Part shown: piece after piece, positions 1-12,244 of the stretch
Layout of the letters: each line of letters begins with the position of its first letter
How positions within the stretch are numbered: the stretch's first letter is position 1
Assembly (NCBI RefSeq): GCF_011397635.1
Contig: NC_064760.1
Coordinates: forward strand, 28,122,856-28,186,855
DNA: 64,000 nt
From: Epinephelus fuscoguttatus
Lineage: Eukaryota > Chordata > Actinopteri > Perciformes > Serranidae
Direction of reading: 5' to 3'
The notes under the pieces: model-generated
Database searches by the model: none
What the model was told of the DNA's origin: nothing
The model's input: only the letters and a program-made list of their open reading frames with translations
Position numbers and translations under genes: made by a program

Positions 1-3000
1 AAAATATTTTGATTTATCTTAATCTATAATAAAAAGCTTGTTTCTTTCATCTAAATTTTCTATTTTTTTCCATTTTGGTGCCAGCACCTGCAATTGAAAG
101 TGTGTATCAGGTGACGTTGCACACATACAGGTCACATCCCACAACAAAACAATATTAATTTTTTTAGTATTTATGGGTCTCCTGGTCAAGTGTCCTCAGC
201 ATTTTGCCGTCAAGTATCAAGTCAAGTCAAGTCTTCAGGCAGCTGTGTTTCAAGCAAGTTGAGTCCCGAATCCACATTTTCATAATCTGAGTTTGACTCA
301 AGTCCAAATCTCACACAGCTCTGCGGTCCAAGCTGAAATGTCTGAAATTACCGAGTCAGCACCACTTTCTCAGAGTACAGTCTCACAGAGCCTCTAGCGC
401 GGCTGTTTACTGTAACAACGTGATGTGTTGACAGACTATCAGGGTTGGGGTAGCTGTTGCTATATTATGCATTTTTAATGTGCTGTTTTGTGTGGTGTTA
501 TATTAATAAGGGTTGTTGGAACCAGGGCGAGCGTCCCTGTTCAGAGTCTGACAATGTCACAGCAACATCCTTGTTTCGAGTCAACCGGGGACTTTTGTGG
601 CACGTTACCCCTCCTCCCTCTTCCCTCATTTCCTGTCATCTCACTGCTGTTTAAAAACTGCACAAAACTAGAATAAAAATCAGCAGAACATCTATGAAAT
701 ATTATTTCTGAAATTTAAAAAATCCTGCACTTACACATAAAGTGATAACACCTTTTAAAGCACACGAGAGCAGAGGTCATAGTGCCCATGTCTTAAAGGG
801 TATGAAACCGACTTAAACAGTCCTAATAGATTCCTCTCTTGATCCTCTTTTTACTTCTAAAGCTTACATTCAGCTCAGCACTGTGGGCATTAGGGATTCT
901 CGCTAGATGTTTTATTCAGTACAAATCTTGTTCATTTACCAATGTGCTTTGTGCCAAGTAGACAGAGTTGTCTCCTCTCTTCAGCTGTGAAATTAAAACT
1001 GTGGGAAAAAAAAACCTGGAGGGCGTCGCAGATTGCTTTGAGGGGAAAATGAGTGGCTGACCTTATGTGTGCATGTACATCTGTGTGCAGTGACGCATGC
1101 ACAAACAGCATGTCTGTGTCTGACCAATGTTTAATGCATGATGACTCTATACTGTAATTACAGTGTACAGTACGTGCTGTGGCACTGTGTATTTGTTTTA
1201 GTGAGGCCTCTTGTCTTAGTGTGTGATTCAGTTTATACAGTCATCCTGACCTTCATAATGGGACCACACAGAGAAGGCCAGCAGGGGTCAAACACACTCT
1301 GCCGGGCAGTAGTGGCAGTGGTGGGGAGGAGGTTGACTTTATTAGCGATTAGTGCAGAGCCCCAAGGGGAGCCAGCTTCAATTACTGCACACAGCTTGCT
1401 TCCCAAGCCATCGAGGGAGCCTAACCACACACTACTAAGCTGCAGATACCACATCTGGAGGAGACATCTCTCTCTCATCGAGCCAATCAGACCTCTGGTA
1501 GACTTCAGTGGAGTGGAGGAAGAGCTCAATCAGGAATGGAGCTGAGATTCAAACCGAGGGTAAAGATACAACTTGTTTCCAGGTGGAAAGTGAGATATGC
1601 ACAGTGAAATGTCAACACGTGAAGTGGTATCTCACACCTTTGTGTTTTTCTCCCCCTCTCCTTTCCCCTGCTTTCACCTCTTCGGTTACGCTCTTCAGGA
1701 TGCGAGTGTCTAAGTGTCAGCCTGCAGATTACCGAAGCCTGTGAACGGGCTAATTTGCCGTTTCCATGGTCACAGAAAAAGCTGCCAGTCTCAGTATGTC
1801 AGATGTTATAAAAGCAAACCATCTATTAGAGCAATCAAACATGCACCGTCTACACACGGCTTCACGCGCAAACATCAACACAGAAAAAAACACAAAAGGC
1901 ACACACGTCGAGCTCATCTCAGCCAATTCTGTGCAGGGATTACAGCGCTGGAGAAGTTGGGCCCCATGATATTTCCTGTTGACGTAGTTTATTTCGAGTC
2001 AGTGTTTTAACAGATGTGCCTTTTGTCAAATGCTGTGAACATATATTGGATTTATTTTTCAGCCTCCGGCTCCTAATGTGTGCGTGCAATACCCATGTTG
2101 TACATCATCTTCAAAAACATGCACAGAAAGCATGATGTTACACATGATATTGTAGTATATGTGTACAATAAAACATGAAAACAAATTTGCCAAAGATATG
2201 AGGCAGGGTGTTTTAGGATATTAGTGTAATATTTCACTTTTCATTTCCAGTGTCATATATGTGCTAATGTGCATCAGCTCTAGTGAGTCCATTTATTCTT
2301 ACACCATGTGGCAAAGTTCACACAGCCCTTAAAGAAATGGCGTTGTGAGTGTGGTGGGTTAGAAATTGACTGGCCTGCACAGAGCCCTGACCTCAGAAAG
2401 CATTAGTGACCAACATTGCTAGTGCTCTTATGGCTAATAGGAGCGAATCCCTGCAGCCAGTTTGTGATTTTGTGATTGATGAACTTGATTGATTGTTTGA
2501 CATGAGGCATATACTGTACATCAATCAGGAGAGACAGAAGAATGAAGTACAGATAATATTTAATACAGAATATGAGTGTACATATTAACAGATGATTTGT
2601 GCTGATTTAGATTTAACAGAAGTCTCTGATACTCGGACACCAGTGAGCAAGAGACATGTGAGCAGCAGCAGGATAAATCCCCCCATGGAGTCCAGACACT
2701 GGTGATGGTGGTGGCTGCTGACTCTGAGGCTGATGGCTGCTGAGGCAGATGAGACTGATCAATCTGTAAAGACTAGGTGGTGATGGGGAGGTGGAGGGCG
2801 CACACGACGGCAGCAAGAAAGAACTACAGCAGGGAGAGAACCAGATTTAAAATGAGGAGCAGTAAGATGATAGGCTGACAGAGAAGGTGTGTCGCTGTGC
2901 TATTGGTTGATTCTGAATCAGCTGATGACTCAACTGACAGACCCAGACGATGACACCTTGAGATAGTGAGTGAGCAGACGAGCAAAGAGTGAATGGCAGG

Positions 3001-3190
3001 GTGAGAAAGAAACTGACAGCCTGAGCATGAAAAGTACTGTCTTCCTCACTGAACTTTTTACAGAGCTTCATTTGCAAAAGCTGTTTAAACTATTAATATA
3101 GTTGTTAACTGTGGCAACATTTCGTCAGTGATTAGGCCTGATAACTGAATATTATAAATATGTAGACATCTTATTTATGATTCATTGTTC
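1..3190. other. Intergenic DNA, no gene recognised
   Basis: I see no exon with a recognisable domain here. Positions about 190-330 carry the degenerate 'caagtcaagtc/gagtcc' pattern of a common fish interspersed repeat. An open frame at 1138-1545 (+) has no recognisable domain and is probably chance. The unique, balanced-composition stretch around 1230-1510 could be conserved noncoding DNA but cannot be tested from one sequence. Confidence 0.5.
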
Positions 3191-3194
3191 AGGC

Positions 3195-3505
3195 ATTATT
3201 TATTCAATATCTCTGCTTATTCTGATTCAGCGTCACAGGGGGGCTGAAGCCTGTCTAAGCTGTCACTGGGCGAAAGGCGAGGTACACACTAGACACTAGA
3301 CAGCTCACCAGACTTTCACAGGGCTGACACATAGAGACAGGAAACCATTCATGCTCACATTCACACCTATAGGAAATTTGAAGTCATCAGTTAACCTGAC
3401 CTGCATGTCTTTGGAACTTGGGGAGAACATGCAAACTCCACACAAGTGGCTGGTGGGTTTGAAACCGAAACCCTCTTGCTGTGATGCTCCCCCGTGCTGC
3501 CCACA
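3195..3505. repeat. Common teleost interspersed repeat
   Basis: The stretch starts near 'tctgcttattctgattcagcg', runs through 'gggcgaaaggcgaggtacac' and 'cattcatgctcacattcac', then 'ctgacctgcatgtctttgga', and ends near 'acatgcaaactccacac' and 'accctcttgctgtgatgc'. I recognise this order of phrases as a very widespread fish repeat. I do not assign a family name. The copy is diverged and any open frame in it is not a gene. Confidence 0.75.
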
Positions 3506-3638
3506 TTCAGGCATTGTACATTTTGATTTTGGGGTGAACTGTCCCTTTAAGACTTGACTTTCAGCTTTAAAGTTTTAAGTTTTGATCTGTTCAGGCATCA
3601 CGGAAGGTCAGAACGTGAATCATTTAAGTCGAAAATCT

Positions 3639-4338
3639 GTGGGGTGCTGTTTGTAAAGTGGCTCACGCTGAAAATAACATCAACATTTTGCCACATTTAG
3701 CTTCAAACAATGTTTAAAAAAGTGTTGTGAATTATTTAACGTCACCTTTTACCACATTTACAGCAATATTTGTTAACTTAGAAATATATTAAATAGTTAA
3801 ATCTAAATATTAAATGTGGCACCTAAATGTCAAATGTTAAATCTAAATGCTAAATCTAAATCTAAATACTAAATATAAATATAAATATAAATATAAATGT
3901 TAAATCTAAATATTAAATATAAATATAAATATAAATATAAATGTTAAATCTAAATGCTAAATATAAATAGAAATCTAAATGTTAAATCTAAATATTAAAT
4001 CTAAATCTAAATGTTAAATGTTAAATCTAAATGTTCTGGGTGAAACTAAATATTTAACACTTGAACAAACGTTAGCGTGATAATAACTATCTAAAATAAC
4101 AAGAAACATGTTTGGAGAAATTTTATTTGATGTGTACTTTGAGTTGTTAGTGTCCCTGCCACATTAATATTTAGATTTAACTATTTAATATATTTCTAAG
4201 TTAACAAATATTGCTGTAAATGTGGTAAAAGGTGACGTTAAAAAATTCACAATACTTTTTTAAACATTGTTTGAAGCTAAATGTGGCAAAATGTTGATGT
4301 TATTTTCAGCGTGAGACGCTTTACAAATGGCACCCCAT
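3639..4338. repeat. Long inverted repeat (foldback element) with AT-rich tandem loop
   Basis: The arm at 3639-3820 is the reverse complement of 4158-4338 over about 180 bp with only scattered mismatches, estimated by eye at about 94% identity. The loop at 3821-4157 is partly built of tandem units of the type taaatctaaatgt. Weaker pairing continues outward: 'ctgtccctttaagacttga' near 3540 pairs with 'tcaagtcttaaagagacag' near 4345, with about 75 bp extra on the left side. The transcript or single strand could form a very long hairpin. It is most simply a foldback DNA element or palindromic MITE. No coding capacity is seen. Confidence 0.85.
3830..4035. repeat. AT-rich tandem repeat (taaatctaaatgt type)
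   Basis: Irregular tandem array of 5-13 bp units (taaatctaaatgt, taaatataaatataaat) forming most of the loop of the long inverted repeat. Confidence 0.85.
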
Positions 4339-4350
4339 AAAAATCAAGTC

Positions 4351-4790
4351 TTAAAGAGACAGTACACTCAAAAATCAAAAATACTTATGTTTCCTCTTAC
4401 CTATAGTGCTATCGATCAGTCTAGATTGTTCTGGTGTGGGTTGCTTGAGTATAAAGGAATAAGATGGCACTCGGCCTGTGGTGCTCAAAGCACCGAACTG
4501 GTGAAACGGTTTGCGAATGAAGTTTGTCAGAAAGGAAATAGTTCCTACATGAAACTACTCACATCAAAGTCTGTGGATTATCTTGAGTAACCAGGTCATG
4601 ATGTCCGGAAAGAGACATTAATGTTGAGTTTTTTAAATGTGCTTTTTTGGTGCCAGTGAGTGCCATCTAGTTCCATTATATTGGAGAGAAGGCAGACATC
4701 TCTCTAACTCACATCTTGATGGATAAATAGCACTACGTGTAAAAGGAAAAATATGTGTATTTGATTTTGGGCTAATCTGTCACTTCAAAT
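4351..4790. mobile_element. Palindromic fish MITE, copy 1
   Basis: The left end 'ttaaagagacagtacactca' and the right end 'gggctaatctgtcacttcaa' are diverged terminal inverted repeats. Inside are 'tagtgctatcgatcagtctagattgttctggtgtg', split here as the phrases tagtgctatcgatcag and tctagattgttctggtg, then 'gatggcactcggcc', 'tagttccattatattgg' and 'gcagacatctctctaac'. The same phrases recur at 50108-50697. It is noncoding, and the open frame at 4327-4590 lies in the element. It abuts the long hairpin, and the two share related termini. Confidence 0.8.
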
Positions 4791-4799
4791 CCAAGATTT

Positions 4800-7260
4800 G
4801 ACTCTCAAGTCCCCAGCTTTGTGTAACTTTATTGAAGACAAAAGCTCACCTCAGGGGTCCATTTAATAGTTGTTCTGGAGCTTTTGATAATGTCACATGA
4901 TCTTCATAAGCAGTTGGAATTTGCCCAGTTGAAGACGTTCATTTCTATTTTTGTTCAGAGCACTTTAGGGACTCCATGTTGACTTAAAAGTTGAGTTTCA
5001 AAGTTCATTCCCGATCTTTCTGTAAGTTGTTTCTCTGACTCATTTTTGGCCCATCAATAGTTTGTATCCCCCCAAAACTTCTCAGAATATGAATCCCGCT
5101 TCTACGGAGGGGGATAAAAATATCCATCCATTCATGTCTGGATCCTTTGGGTTTCCAAGTTAAAATCAGGACAGGAGACAAACACAATGAACAGAGCCAG
5201 CAGTAAATGCATACATTTCTTGGCGGATCCATTGGAGACAGAAACAAAGAGATAAGTATGGGAGTGGAAAAAAACAACTTCTCATTGCTTACTTTGAGAG
5301 AAGCTGCCGCCCCTGGGAAAGTTGTATTTTTCTTTTATCTGAATTAGTCCTCACTGGCTACCTAATTGCAGCTTAAGCAGACACTAATGATAGAAGCACC
5401 AACTGCTGTTTCTCAAAACAATGAGACCAGCATCAGATATTAGTCCTTGAGGGGAAATAGCTCTTCTTTTTTTTTTAAATCAGCATATCATTTTTCATTT
5501 CTTCTTTTCTTTCTCCTTGAAATGCAGCTTCCATGCTGCACCAAGAGCAGGCGGTGCAGTTTATGTATTGAGAGCCAAATACAATGTCGTGTTCTCCGTC
5601 CAGAAGAGGCTCAACTGCAGAGGCTGACCTCTCAGTAATCCATAAACATTTCAGACACAAACACACACACACTCACATGCACACAGAGAGACCAATCCCC
5701 TTTTCCTCACATGGGACTAAAGACAATTGGATTAACTCTTGGACTGTGAGGACTCTTTCCTTCACAGCTTATAGCACCTGAAAGTGCCGTAACAGTGTCA
5801 TCCTCTCTGGCAACAAAACCCTGACAAATGAAACTGAACCTATGAGAGAAATGAATGTGCATTTCAAAGAGCAGAGATCCGTAGTGAAAAGAGATTGCCG
5901 TTGACCACGGAAAAACCCCAAGCCCAGATAGTAAGAAAAATACCCCCCTTCTCCTCTGGAAAGCATTTTCCACCTGGTTAAACCACACAATCTACTTCGA
6001 TGTGAGCAGAACGGTAAAATCTGCTCCTCAAAGACGAGACAGGCGAGATCAAAGCAGGCGCAGCTCTGCAGGAGAGCAGTAACCAAGGCAGCACAGGATG
6101 TTCTGTCTCGACACACACACAGAGGCCACAGTCCCAGAAACACCAACTCTCTCTCTTAATGGTTAAAGTATGTGTTGTTGCAATGGAACATCGAGACTCT
6201 AGAGTGGAACAGTGTCTGACTGCTCCATCCGTCCCTCGGGTCACATGCTCATCTTGGCTGAGGTTTGCAGATATATTCAGAGTTGGCAAGCGTTCGGTGT
6301 CGGTTCAGTACCGGGGCAGCCTAAATTGCTGAGTGACCTTTAGCTCTGCTCGCCTGAATTGACAAGTTTTTGAAAAGGTTCTGCTCTCTTGCTGACAGAT
6401 CCCAGGGATAGCTGACACTGACGCGCACCAGAAAGCAAAACAAAGGCAGAGAGAGGACGAAAGGAAAGGAGAGGACTGTGGAAGTGTGGCTTGTTTAGAC
6501 TTAACAGTGTTTGGTTTCACGCTGTCTTGTCACTTTAGAGTTATGACAGCTCAGACAGAGCATAAAACCAAAGTTATAGCTGGTAATTGGGAAGGGCAAA
6601 AGGCTCTCCATGTGGTCCATCATACGTCCCATCCAATCTTAATGAAGAACCGCTATATAGGCTCTAACTCAGCTCATTGATTGCTTTCACTTGCATCTAA
6701 CCACAGCTTGTCCCACAAACATCTCTCCTTTTGTGTCTCTTCCCTTTTCTCACATCATCACTCCAACCCGTGGTGGTGTGAGCGTGCTTCTGAGAAGTGT
6801 CAGAGTTGACTTGCTCTGGCACCCCGTGCCATCTGGCCTCGCCCTGCTGTGGTGATACAGGCATCAGTGAATGACAGCGTGTGAACAGCCTCTTGTGGAT
6901 TTAGAAGGATTGCGCATCAACAACGGCCACATAACACAGGACATCTAATCAGTCCAGTTTCATTCTGCGGACGATTTCTCTGAAGACGGGTTCTAGCAGC
7001 AAGAATGTGAAGAAGGCATTTGAGGACTTTCTGTTCCCAACGCTTCTCCCTCACAGGCAGCAGTTTCAAACAACCAAACCAAACCAACATAATTAATACT
7101 CAAGTAGACCTGGGTGTCTGTTCCTTTCTTCTCTCTGTTCTGCTCCTCTGTTCATTTCCTTTCTTTACACTCTCATAATAGTTCAGTGCCTACAGGCCCT
7201 GATGTTCCGCTCCGTCCTGGGAGCTGTGGGCAATATTGATGAAAACACAAACATAAACTG
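4800..7260. other. Intergenic DNA, no gene recognised
   Basis: No domain-bearing frame and no clear exon is seen. A short CA-rich run lies near 5655-5690. The stretch 6770-7050 has mixed composition with few repeats and could hold regulatory DNA, but nothing specific supports that. Confidence 0.5.
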
Positions 7261-7263
7261 CTC

Positions 7264-8515
7264 AATTAAAGAAATAGCTTGACATTTTAGGAAATACGCT
7301 AATCTGCTCCTCTTGCTGAGAGTTAGATGAGAACATCAATACTTCTCCATGTGCTCAATATAAAGCTGTAGGCAGCAGCTGGTTAGCTTAGCTTAGCATG
7401 AGGGGGAAACAGCTCTGTAACAAATATGCCTAAAAGCACATCTAAAGCTCACTAATTAACATGTTAAATCTTGTTTAATTTGCACAAGAACTGAGGAGTA
7501 AAATCGACCGCTTGTACTGTTGTAGGGGGTTATATGCTTTTTCTCAGCCGAACCACGAATGTATAAAGAGAACTGGATGTGGCGTTGGAGACTTTTCTCT
7601 CAGTGACAGCTTGTCGGCTCTGAACTGTAGCCGGGAACACACTGGCGTATTAACATTAATTTTAGCTTGGCTCGTTATTAGCTGGTAACTAGCTTGTAGC
7701 AGTCCAAACCACTCCGCAGAAGGAAGGATGGCGAGGCGTTCAGGTGCCGTTCACCCACAATGGCTTTTTTGCAGTCTTCACCACAAAACAACAAACATGG
7801 CCTTCTCATGAGGTTTAGCAGTAGCCCTGAGCTCATTGAGACACTTAATTCTGCTGACTGTCATCACTCTTTGCTGCCTGGCGTCTTCACCATGACACCC
7901 CAAGAGAGCTGCTTCTCTGCATGTACACAATGAAGCACACTTCACACCCCCAAAGGTTACCCACAAGGCCACCACGCTTAAAGGGGACAAAGGTTGAGCG
8001 TTCATTCTTATGAAAGTTGCTCAATGGCACATGAAGCCATAAAGGGTTCGACTTCTCGGGTTTAAAATTAACTGGATCTTCTGCATCACTGGGCCAATAG
8101 AGCAATAGAGCGGCTAACTTCTGGTTTAGCGCTCCGCTAACTTGAAGGGTGATAAAATGATTTGATCACGCTGCTCCTCAAGACTTTTCAAGTGGCCAAA
8201 TGAATCAAATCCCAACAGTGAAACAAGTCATTTTGCAGGGGTTGTGACGCTCATAAAAATGTATCCACTTATTTCATGACGTCTCTTTCTATAGGATTAA
8301 TGTGGGTCAATAGCGCCATGTGACAAACATGGAGTTTATAATTTAACTGTTTGGCCAACAAGGAAATTGGCTTCAAAGTCAATACACATCCAGGGGGCCT
8401 GGGTTGAACAGCTTCAGAGGTGCTGGTATTTTGTTACCTTTGGCCAGAGTCAGGCTGTTTCCATGTGTTTCCAGTCTTTATGCAAAGCTAAGCTAACCAG
8501 CTACAGCCAGCAGCA
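7264..8515. mobile_element. Fish MITE split by inserted repeat DNA
   Basis: At 7264-7540 I recognise a MITE core: 'gttagcttagcttagcat', 'gggggaaacagctctgtaac', 'tctaaagctcactaattaac'. At about 8420-8515 the same family appears in reverse ('gaggtgctggtattttgtt', 'tttatgcaaagctaagc'). DNA between them contains a unit at about 8005-8095 ('cttatgaaagttgctcaatg', 'aactggatcttctgcat') that is repeated at about 8567-8655. The simplest reading is one or two MITE copies disrupted by other repeats; exact boundaries are uncertain. Confidence 0.6.
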
Positions 8516-8659
8516 TGAATGTAGAAAGAGAACTGGATAAAGCTTTGGAGGAGCCCCGTGTTCTTTCTTATGGAAGTTGCTCCATGGTGCATGAAGCCAC
8601 TAATTAGTTTGGTTTGCTTATATAATATTACCTGGATCCTCTGCATCTAAGGGCCCAGG

Positions 8660-10220
8660 GAACAAGTGCATGAAGCATTTTTTTTAACCCTGCGTCTCAC
8701 TCATATGAATGACTGTATAGAAAAATAACCCTGGATTCAACTATTAGCCTCAAGAATTTTACAACTTATAGGACATAATGATTTAGATAAGGGCTAGTTC
8801 ATACTGAGAAGTTGACATACCTCGGAAAATTTGATTTACAGACATCTCTATCACGATGTCAGTCTATGTGGAAAAGTGATTTTGGGCCCCATCGCACCAC
8901 ATGACGGACCCAGAAGCTGTGATTACATGATTTGGTCACTATTTCAAATTGGCTTTTGACCCCGGCGCTGTTTCCTGGGGATTGGTATTTCCGAAAATGT
9001 CATCAAACAACCACTCAGTACATGTGACCTCTGGATGTAAGGGTCAGGTCACCTTTCTCATTCTTTCATTATGTATCAGTCTTTTCTTTCCTCGCCCTCC
9101 CTCCTTCCTTCAGAGTCCATTCCACTCAATCATTATTAGCCCATTTGCAGTCTTTTTATTACTGTCTCAGCTCCACTCTTTCTCCTCTGCTCCGAGTCCT
9201 ATTTTGTTGCGAACACAGCTAACGGCCTTCACTCCCCTCTGTGTTCTTTTGCAATCTCATTTTCTCTCTCCTGCTGCTTGAACAGTTTGATTTGAATGCA
9301 GAGCTGCAGCTTTCTCAGTCTCGGTCTAGCTGCGGGCCGTCTTTTAGATCAAGGCCTTTTGCTTTTTCATCTTTAGACAAGAAGAAGAGGAGGAATCTCC
9401 CCGGTTCCTTGACTGAACAGTGCCGAGAGCTGCCCGGCCTTTTGGCTTTACCCAGCACATCATCAAACGGGCAGTGAGAGGGAGGAAAGGAACAAGGGAG
9501 ATTGAGGAGCGATAGACAGAGCTGAGATCAAGGTCCCGGCGGACTTCAGCACTCCCACTCACTCCACGCTGATGACTCACAGAAAGGATATCTGCTGGTT
9601 GTCTTACCCTCAGCTCTACACGATCAATGATACGTTCAAACACAAGGTCCACTGCGTGACTATGCAGCATGGAAGACATCTACATTCACATCACATACAG
9701 CACATCGTAAACTAAACGCCCATTCAGTTTGATGTCCGTCACAAACACAAATTCAAAGGTAGAGTCCTGGGTTCTGTTTGACTTGTTAATCTTAGACGAC
9801 TTCATCTCGAACAATGCAGTCTTAACAATATAAAGGCAAATAAGGGTAGAAACTTAAAACCATGCCCAGCATTTATATGAGGGTGGTGTGTAGGGAAGCC
9901 TCAAACATTGCACCAGGGCAAAAAAACTCAGAGACTTAGAGATCCCCTCTGCCCAAAAAATGTGTTTTTCTTATGTTGGTGTCCCCGAAAATATCTGACC
10001 TTGACTATAGTGACTTGTATCTGTGCAAAGTTTGTCACCAGACAGGTGTATTTACATTCCTCTACTGAAGAGGAAGACGCCTGTGCACTTTCCCTAAGTG
10101 TAAGATTTAAACGTACCTGGGGGAAGCTAAATTAGGTGTGTCACTATTACAAAAGCAAATCATTGTCTAATATGCTAATGCCAGCAAATAAACCTGATAC
10201 CTTCAGGGCAGAGCTGACTT
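8660..10220. other. Intergenic DNA, no gene recognised
   Basis: Open frames at 9241-9477 (+) and 9344-9679 (-) overlap on opposite strands and show no family resemblance. Pyrimidine-rich DNA at 9050-9260. No repeat family recognised. Confidence 0.45.
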
Positions 10221-10222
10221 GT

Positions 10223-10410
10223 CAGAGCAGAGTTTGCTTTATTTTAAGATTATTTTGGGGGCATTCTCCTTTTTACTGATAGTAGAGCTTAAGATAGACA
10301 GTAAAGGTGGGAGAGAGGGGGAGAATGAATCAGAATCAAACCACTGCCACTGCAAAGGCCTCAGCCTATATGGGGCACACAATCTGCCAGGTGAGCGAGA
10401 GGTCACCCCA
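10223..10410 (-). mobile_element. Diverged tRNA-derived SINE
   Basis: Same arrangement as the better copy at 10797-11001: a T-rich start with 'ttttgggggcattctcc', then 'gggagagagggggagaatga', then a tRNA-like block ending 'tatggggcacacaatctgcc'. The tRNA-like head reads on the minus strand. The copy is old and its internal promoter boxes are poorly preserved. Confidence 0.6.
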
Positions 10411-10796
10411 GAACAGAGTTTACATTTAGTCAAAGTTTTGACAGCAAACATGGTAGAGTGCGAGGTTTGGAAAGGAAACCAGACCAATGAGAACACAGAC
10501 TAACATCGTAGAAGATATTAGCCAGTTACAATCTAGCAAGCTAGTAAACAACATAAACAAATAAAAGATTCTAACTGCACATACTAGTGTGATACATCTC
10601 ATACATCTGCTAGTCACCGATTTTGGTGCACAACAGACTCATCATCTGAGTCTGTGTATGACTGAGGCTCAGACACGTATGGCTTAACCTCTGCGATCAT
10701 TCCTCTAAGGCTAGCTATCTTGATGAGCATTGCTTTGTCACAGGTCAACCTAACGTAAGTGGTGAGGGGAGAAAAAGTGGATGTACTTCCAGCCCC

Positions 10797-11001
10797 TCTT
10801 CAGAGTTTTTTTTTTTTAAGATTTTTTGGGGGGACTTTTTGCCTTTAATGGATAGGACAGTGTGAAATAGGGAGAGAGAGAGAGTGGGGGGATGACATGC
10901 AGCAAACGGTTGCAAGCCAGAGTTGAGCTTGCGACCACTGCAGCGAGGCATTGCCTCTATGCATGGGGTGCCGGCACTATCCACTAAGCGACGCCCATTT
11001 T
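10797..11001 (-). mobile_element. tRNA-derived SINE
   Basis: On the minus strand the element starts with a tRNA-like head ('gggcgtcgcttagtggatag', an A-box-like block, then 'gtggtcgcaagctcaactc' in the B-box region). It continues through 'atgtcatccccccactctc' and the conserved 'tgtcctatccattaaaggc' and ends in an A-rich tail (the t-run at about 10807-10818 on the plus strand). This order is typical of a common SINE in percomorph fish. No gene is encoded. Confidence 0.75.
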
Positions 11002-11055
11002 TTTACCATGTTTAACAAAGTATTACTCATGGCAGAGGTTTTTTTTACTCATTTT

Positions 11056-12240
11056 AAAGGGGCTCTATGCAAAATTCAGAGTGTATAAGTTGTCTGGACA
11101 CGGTTCTCAACATGAGCTAGTGGCTAAGAGCTAATGGTGCTAACTCCATAAACAGTGCTAAACAGCAACAATGCTGACAGAGCTAACTTAAGTGCCATTT
11201 ATCAGTGATATGTTTGTTATACTGTTAGATGGTATGACTTGCTACAATACAGAGAGAAATATGTTCCAGTGTAATGATGAAGAAGTTGTTAAATATGTGA
11301 GGTTACGTTGTTCCTGTATAACTGACCTCTGCAAATCTTTATATTGGTCCCGTGTGGCTACCGTACATACGTGACAAATGAACAGGAAGTGAAGCCTTTA
11401 TTGTGAAATGTGCCATTTGAGAAAATATATAATGGTGTTGTTACCGAGCCGGCTCAATGCGTAAAGCGCTATTTATAGGTGAAAATGAAAATAATTCAGA
11501 CTAAAGATAGACACTACACTGACAGTGTTAACAAGGGGGGGACTGGAGAGTGGGTGCTATGCTTCTGCAGTGACACCATACTGATATCAGCATTAACCGC
11601 CGCATGAGCTCAGCCAAAGCAGCAGCGATAAGCCAGTCAGTGGGATGCACACATGCACAAACATGCACCCACAGCTGGACGGGCTAACCACAACAAACCA
11701 TCAGTGGCCTAATTAAACAAAGTAATGATACTTAGTTGCAGTACATACGTATTTTTTTTCCTGTACTTTGAGTTGTAAAAAAAAACAACCTTGTTTTTCT
11801 TCCAGTGTAATGTAAGCTCTATTTTTAAGGTGGTGTACATGTTACGAAGAAACAAACATAATTCTGACCTCTTGCTTTTTTATTAACAGCTTTTACTTTT
11901 ATTTTCAGTACTTGAGTACATTGAATATTATTGAATTCCTATTAACTTTTAAGCACAGGAAATATCAGATACTTAAAGACTTAAAAGAAATATTCTAATA
12001 GGTGACTTAAACTTCTACCAAAGTCATTTTCTGGCAAGATTTCTGTACTTTTACTCAAGCGTACCTTTCAGGTGCCTCATCCACCTCTGCAAACCACAGA
12101 GAAGCTCAGGTTACAACACACACAGAGGTAATGTGACTTCACTCTCAGCTCAGGACGCCGTTACTCCACAAAATCTGTACGCAGCAAATAGTGATTTGCT
12201 GCCATATTAATGCTCTGAATGTCGCATACAGGACCTTTAA
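11056..12240. mobile_element. TIR element of about 1.2 kb (family A)
   Basis: The left end 'ttaaaggggctctatgcaaa' and the reverse complement of the right end 'ttaaaggtcctgtatgcgac' are terminal inverted repeats, both followed by 'attcagag'. Recurring phrases inside are 'ataagttgtctggacac' and 'agagctaactta'. A related copy lies in reverse at about 27560-28219, and a core fragment lies at about 31385-31590. A second repeat family ('cttttactcaag', 'ccacctctg') is nested at about 11720-12090. It has no coding capacity. Confidence 0.7.
11720..12090. repeat. Interspersed repeat of the 'tacttgagta ... ccaccactg' family, copy 1
   Basis: Contains 'ttttattttcagtacttgag', 'ctgtacttttactcaag' and ends 'catccacctctg'. 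A related copy is at about 17900-18365. It is a common, diverged fish repeat and noncoding. Confidence 0.55.
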
Positions 12241-12244
12241 CATG

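Noticed and set aside
1138-1545. 135-codon open frame as a gene
   Set aside because: No domain, no splice context, an overlapping frame on the other strand and ordinary composition; consistent with chance.
4327-4590. 87-codon frame at 4.3 kb
   Set aside because: Lies within a palindromic MITE whose other copy at 50.1 kb does not keep the frame.
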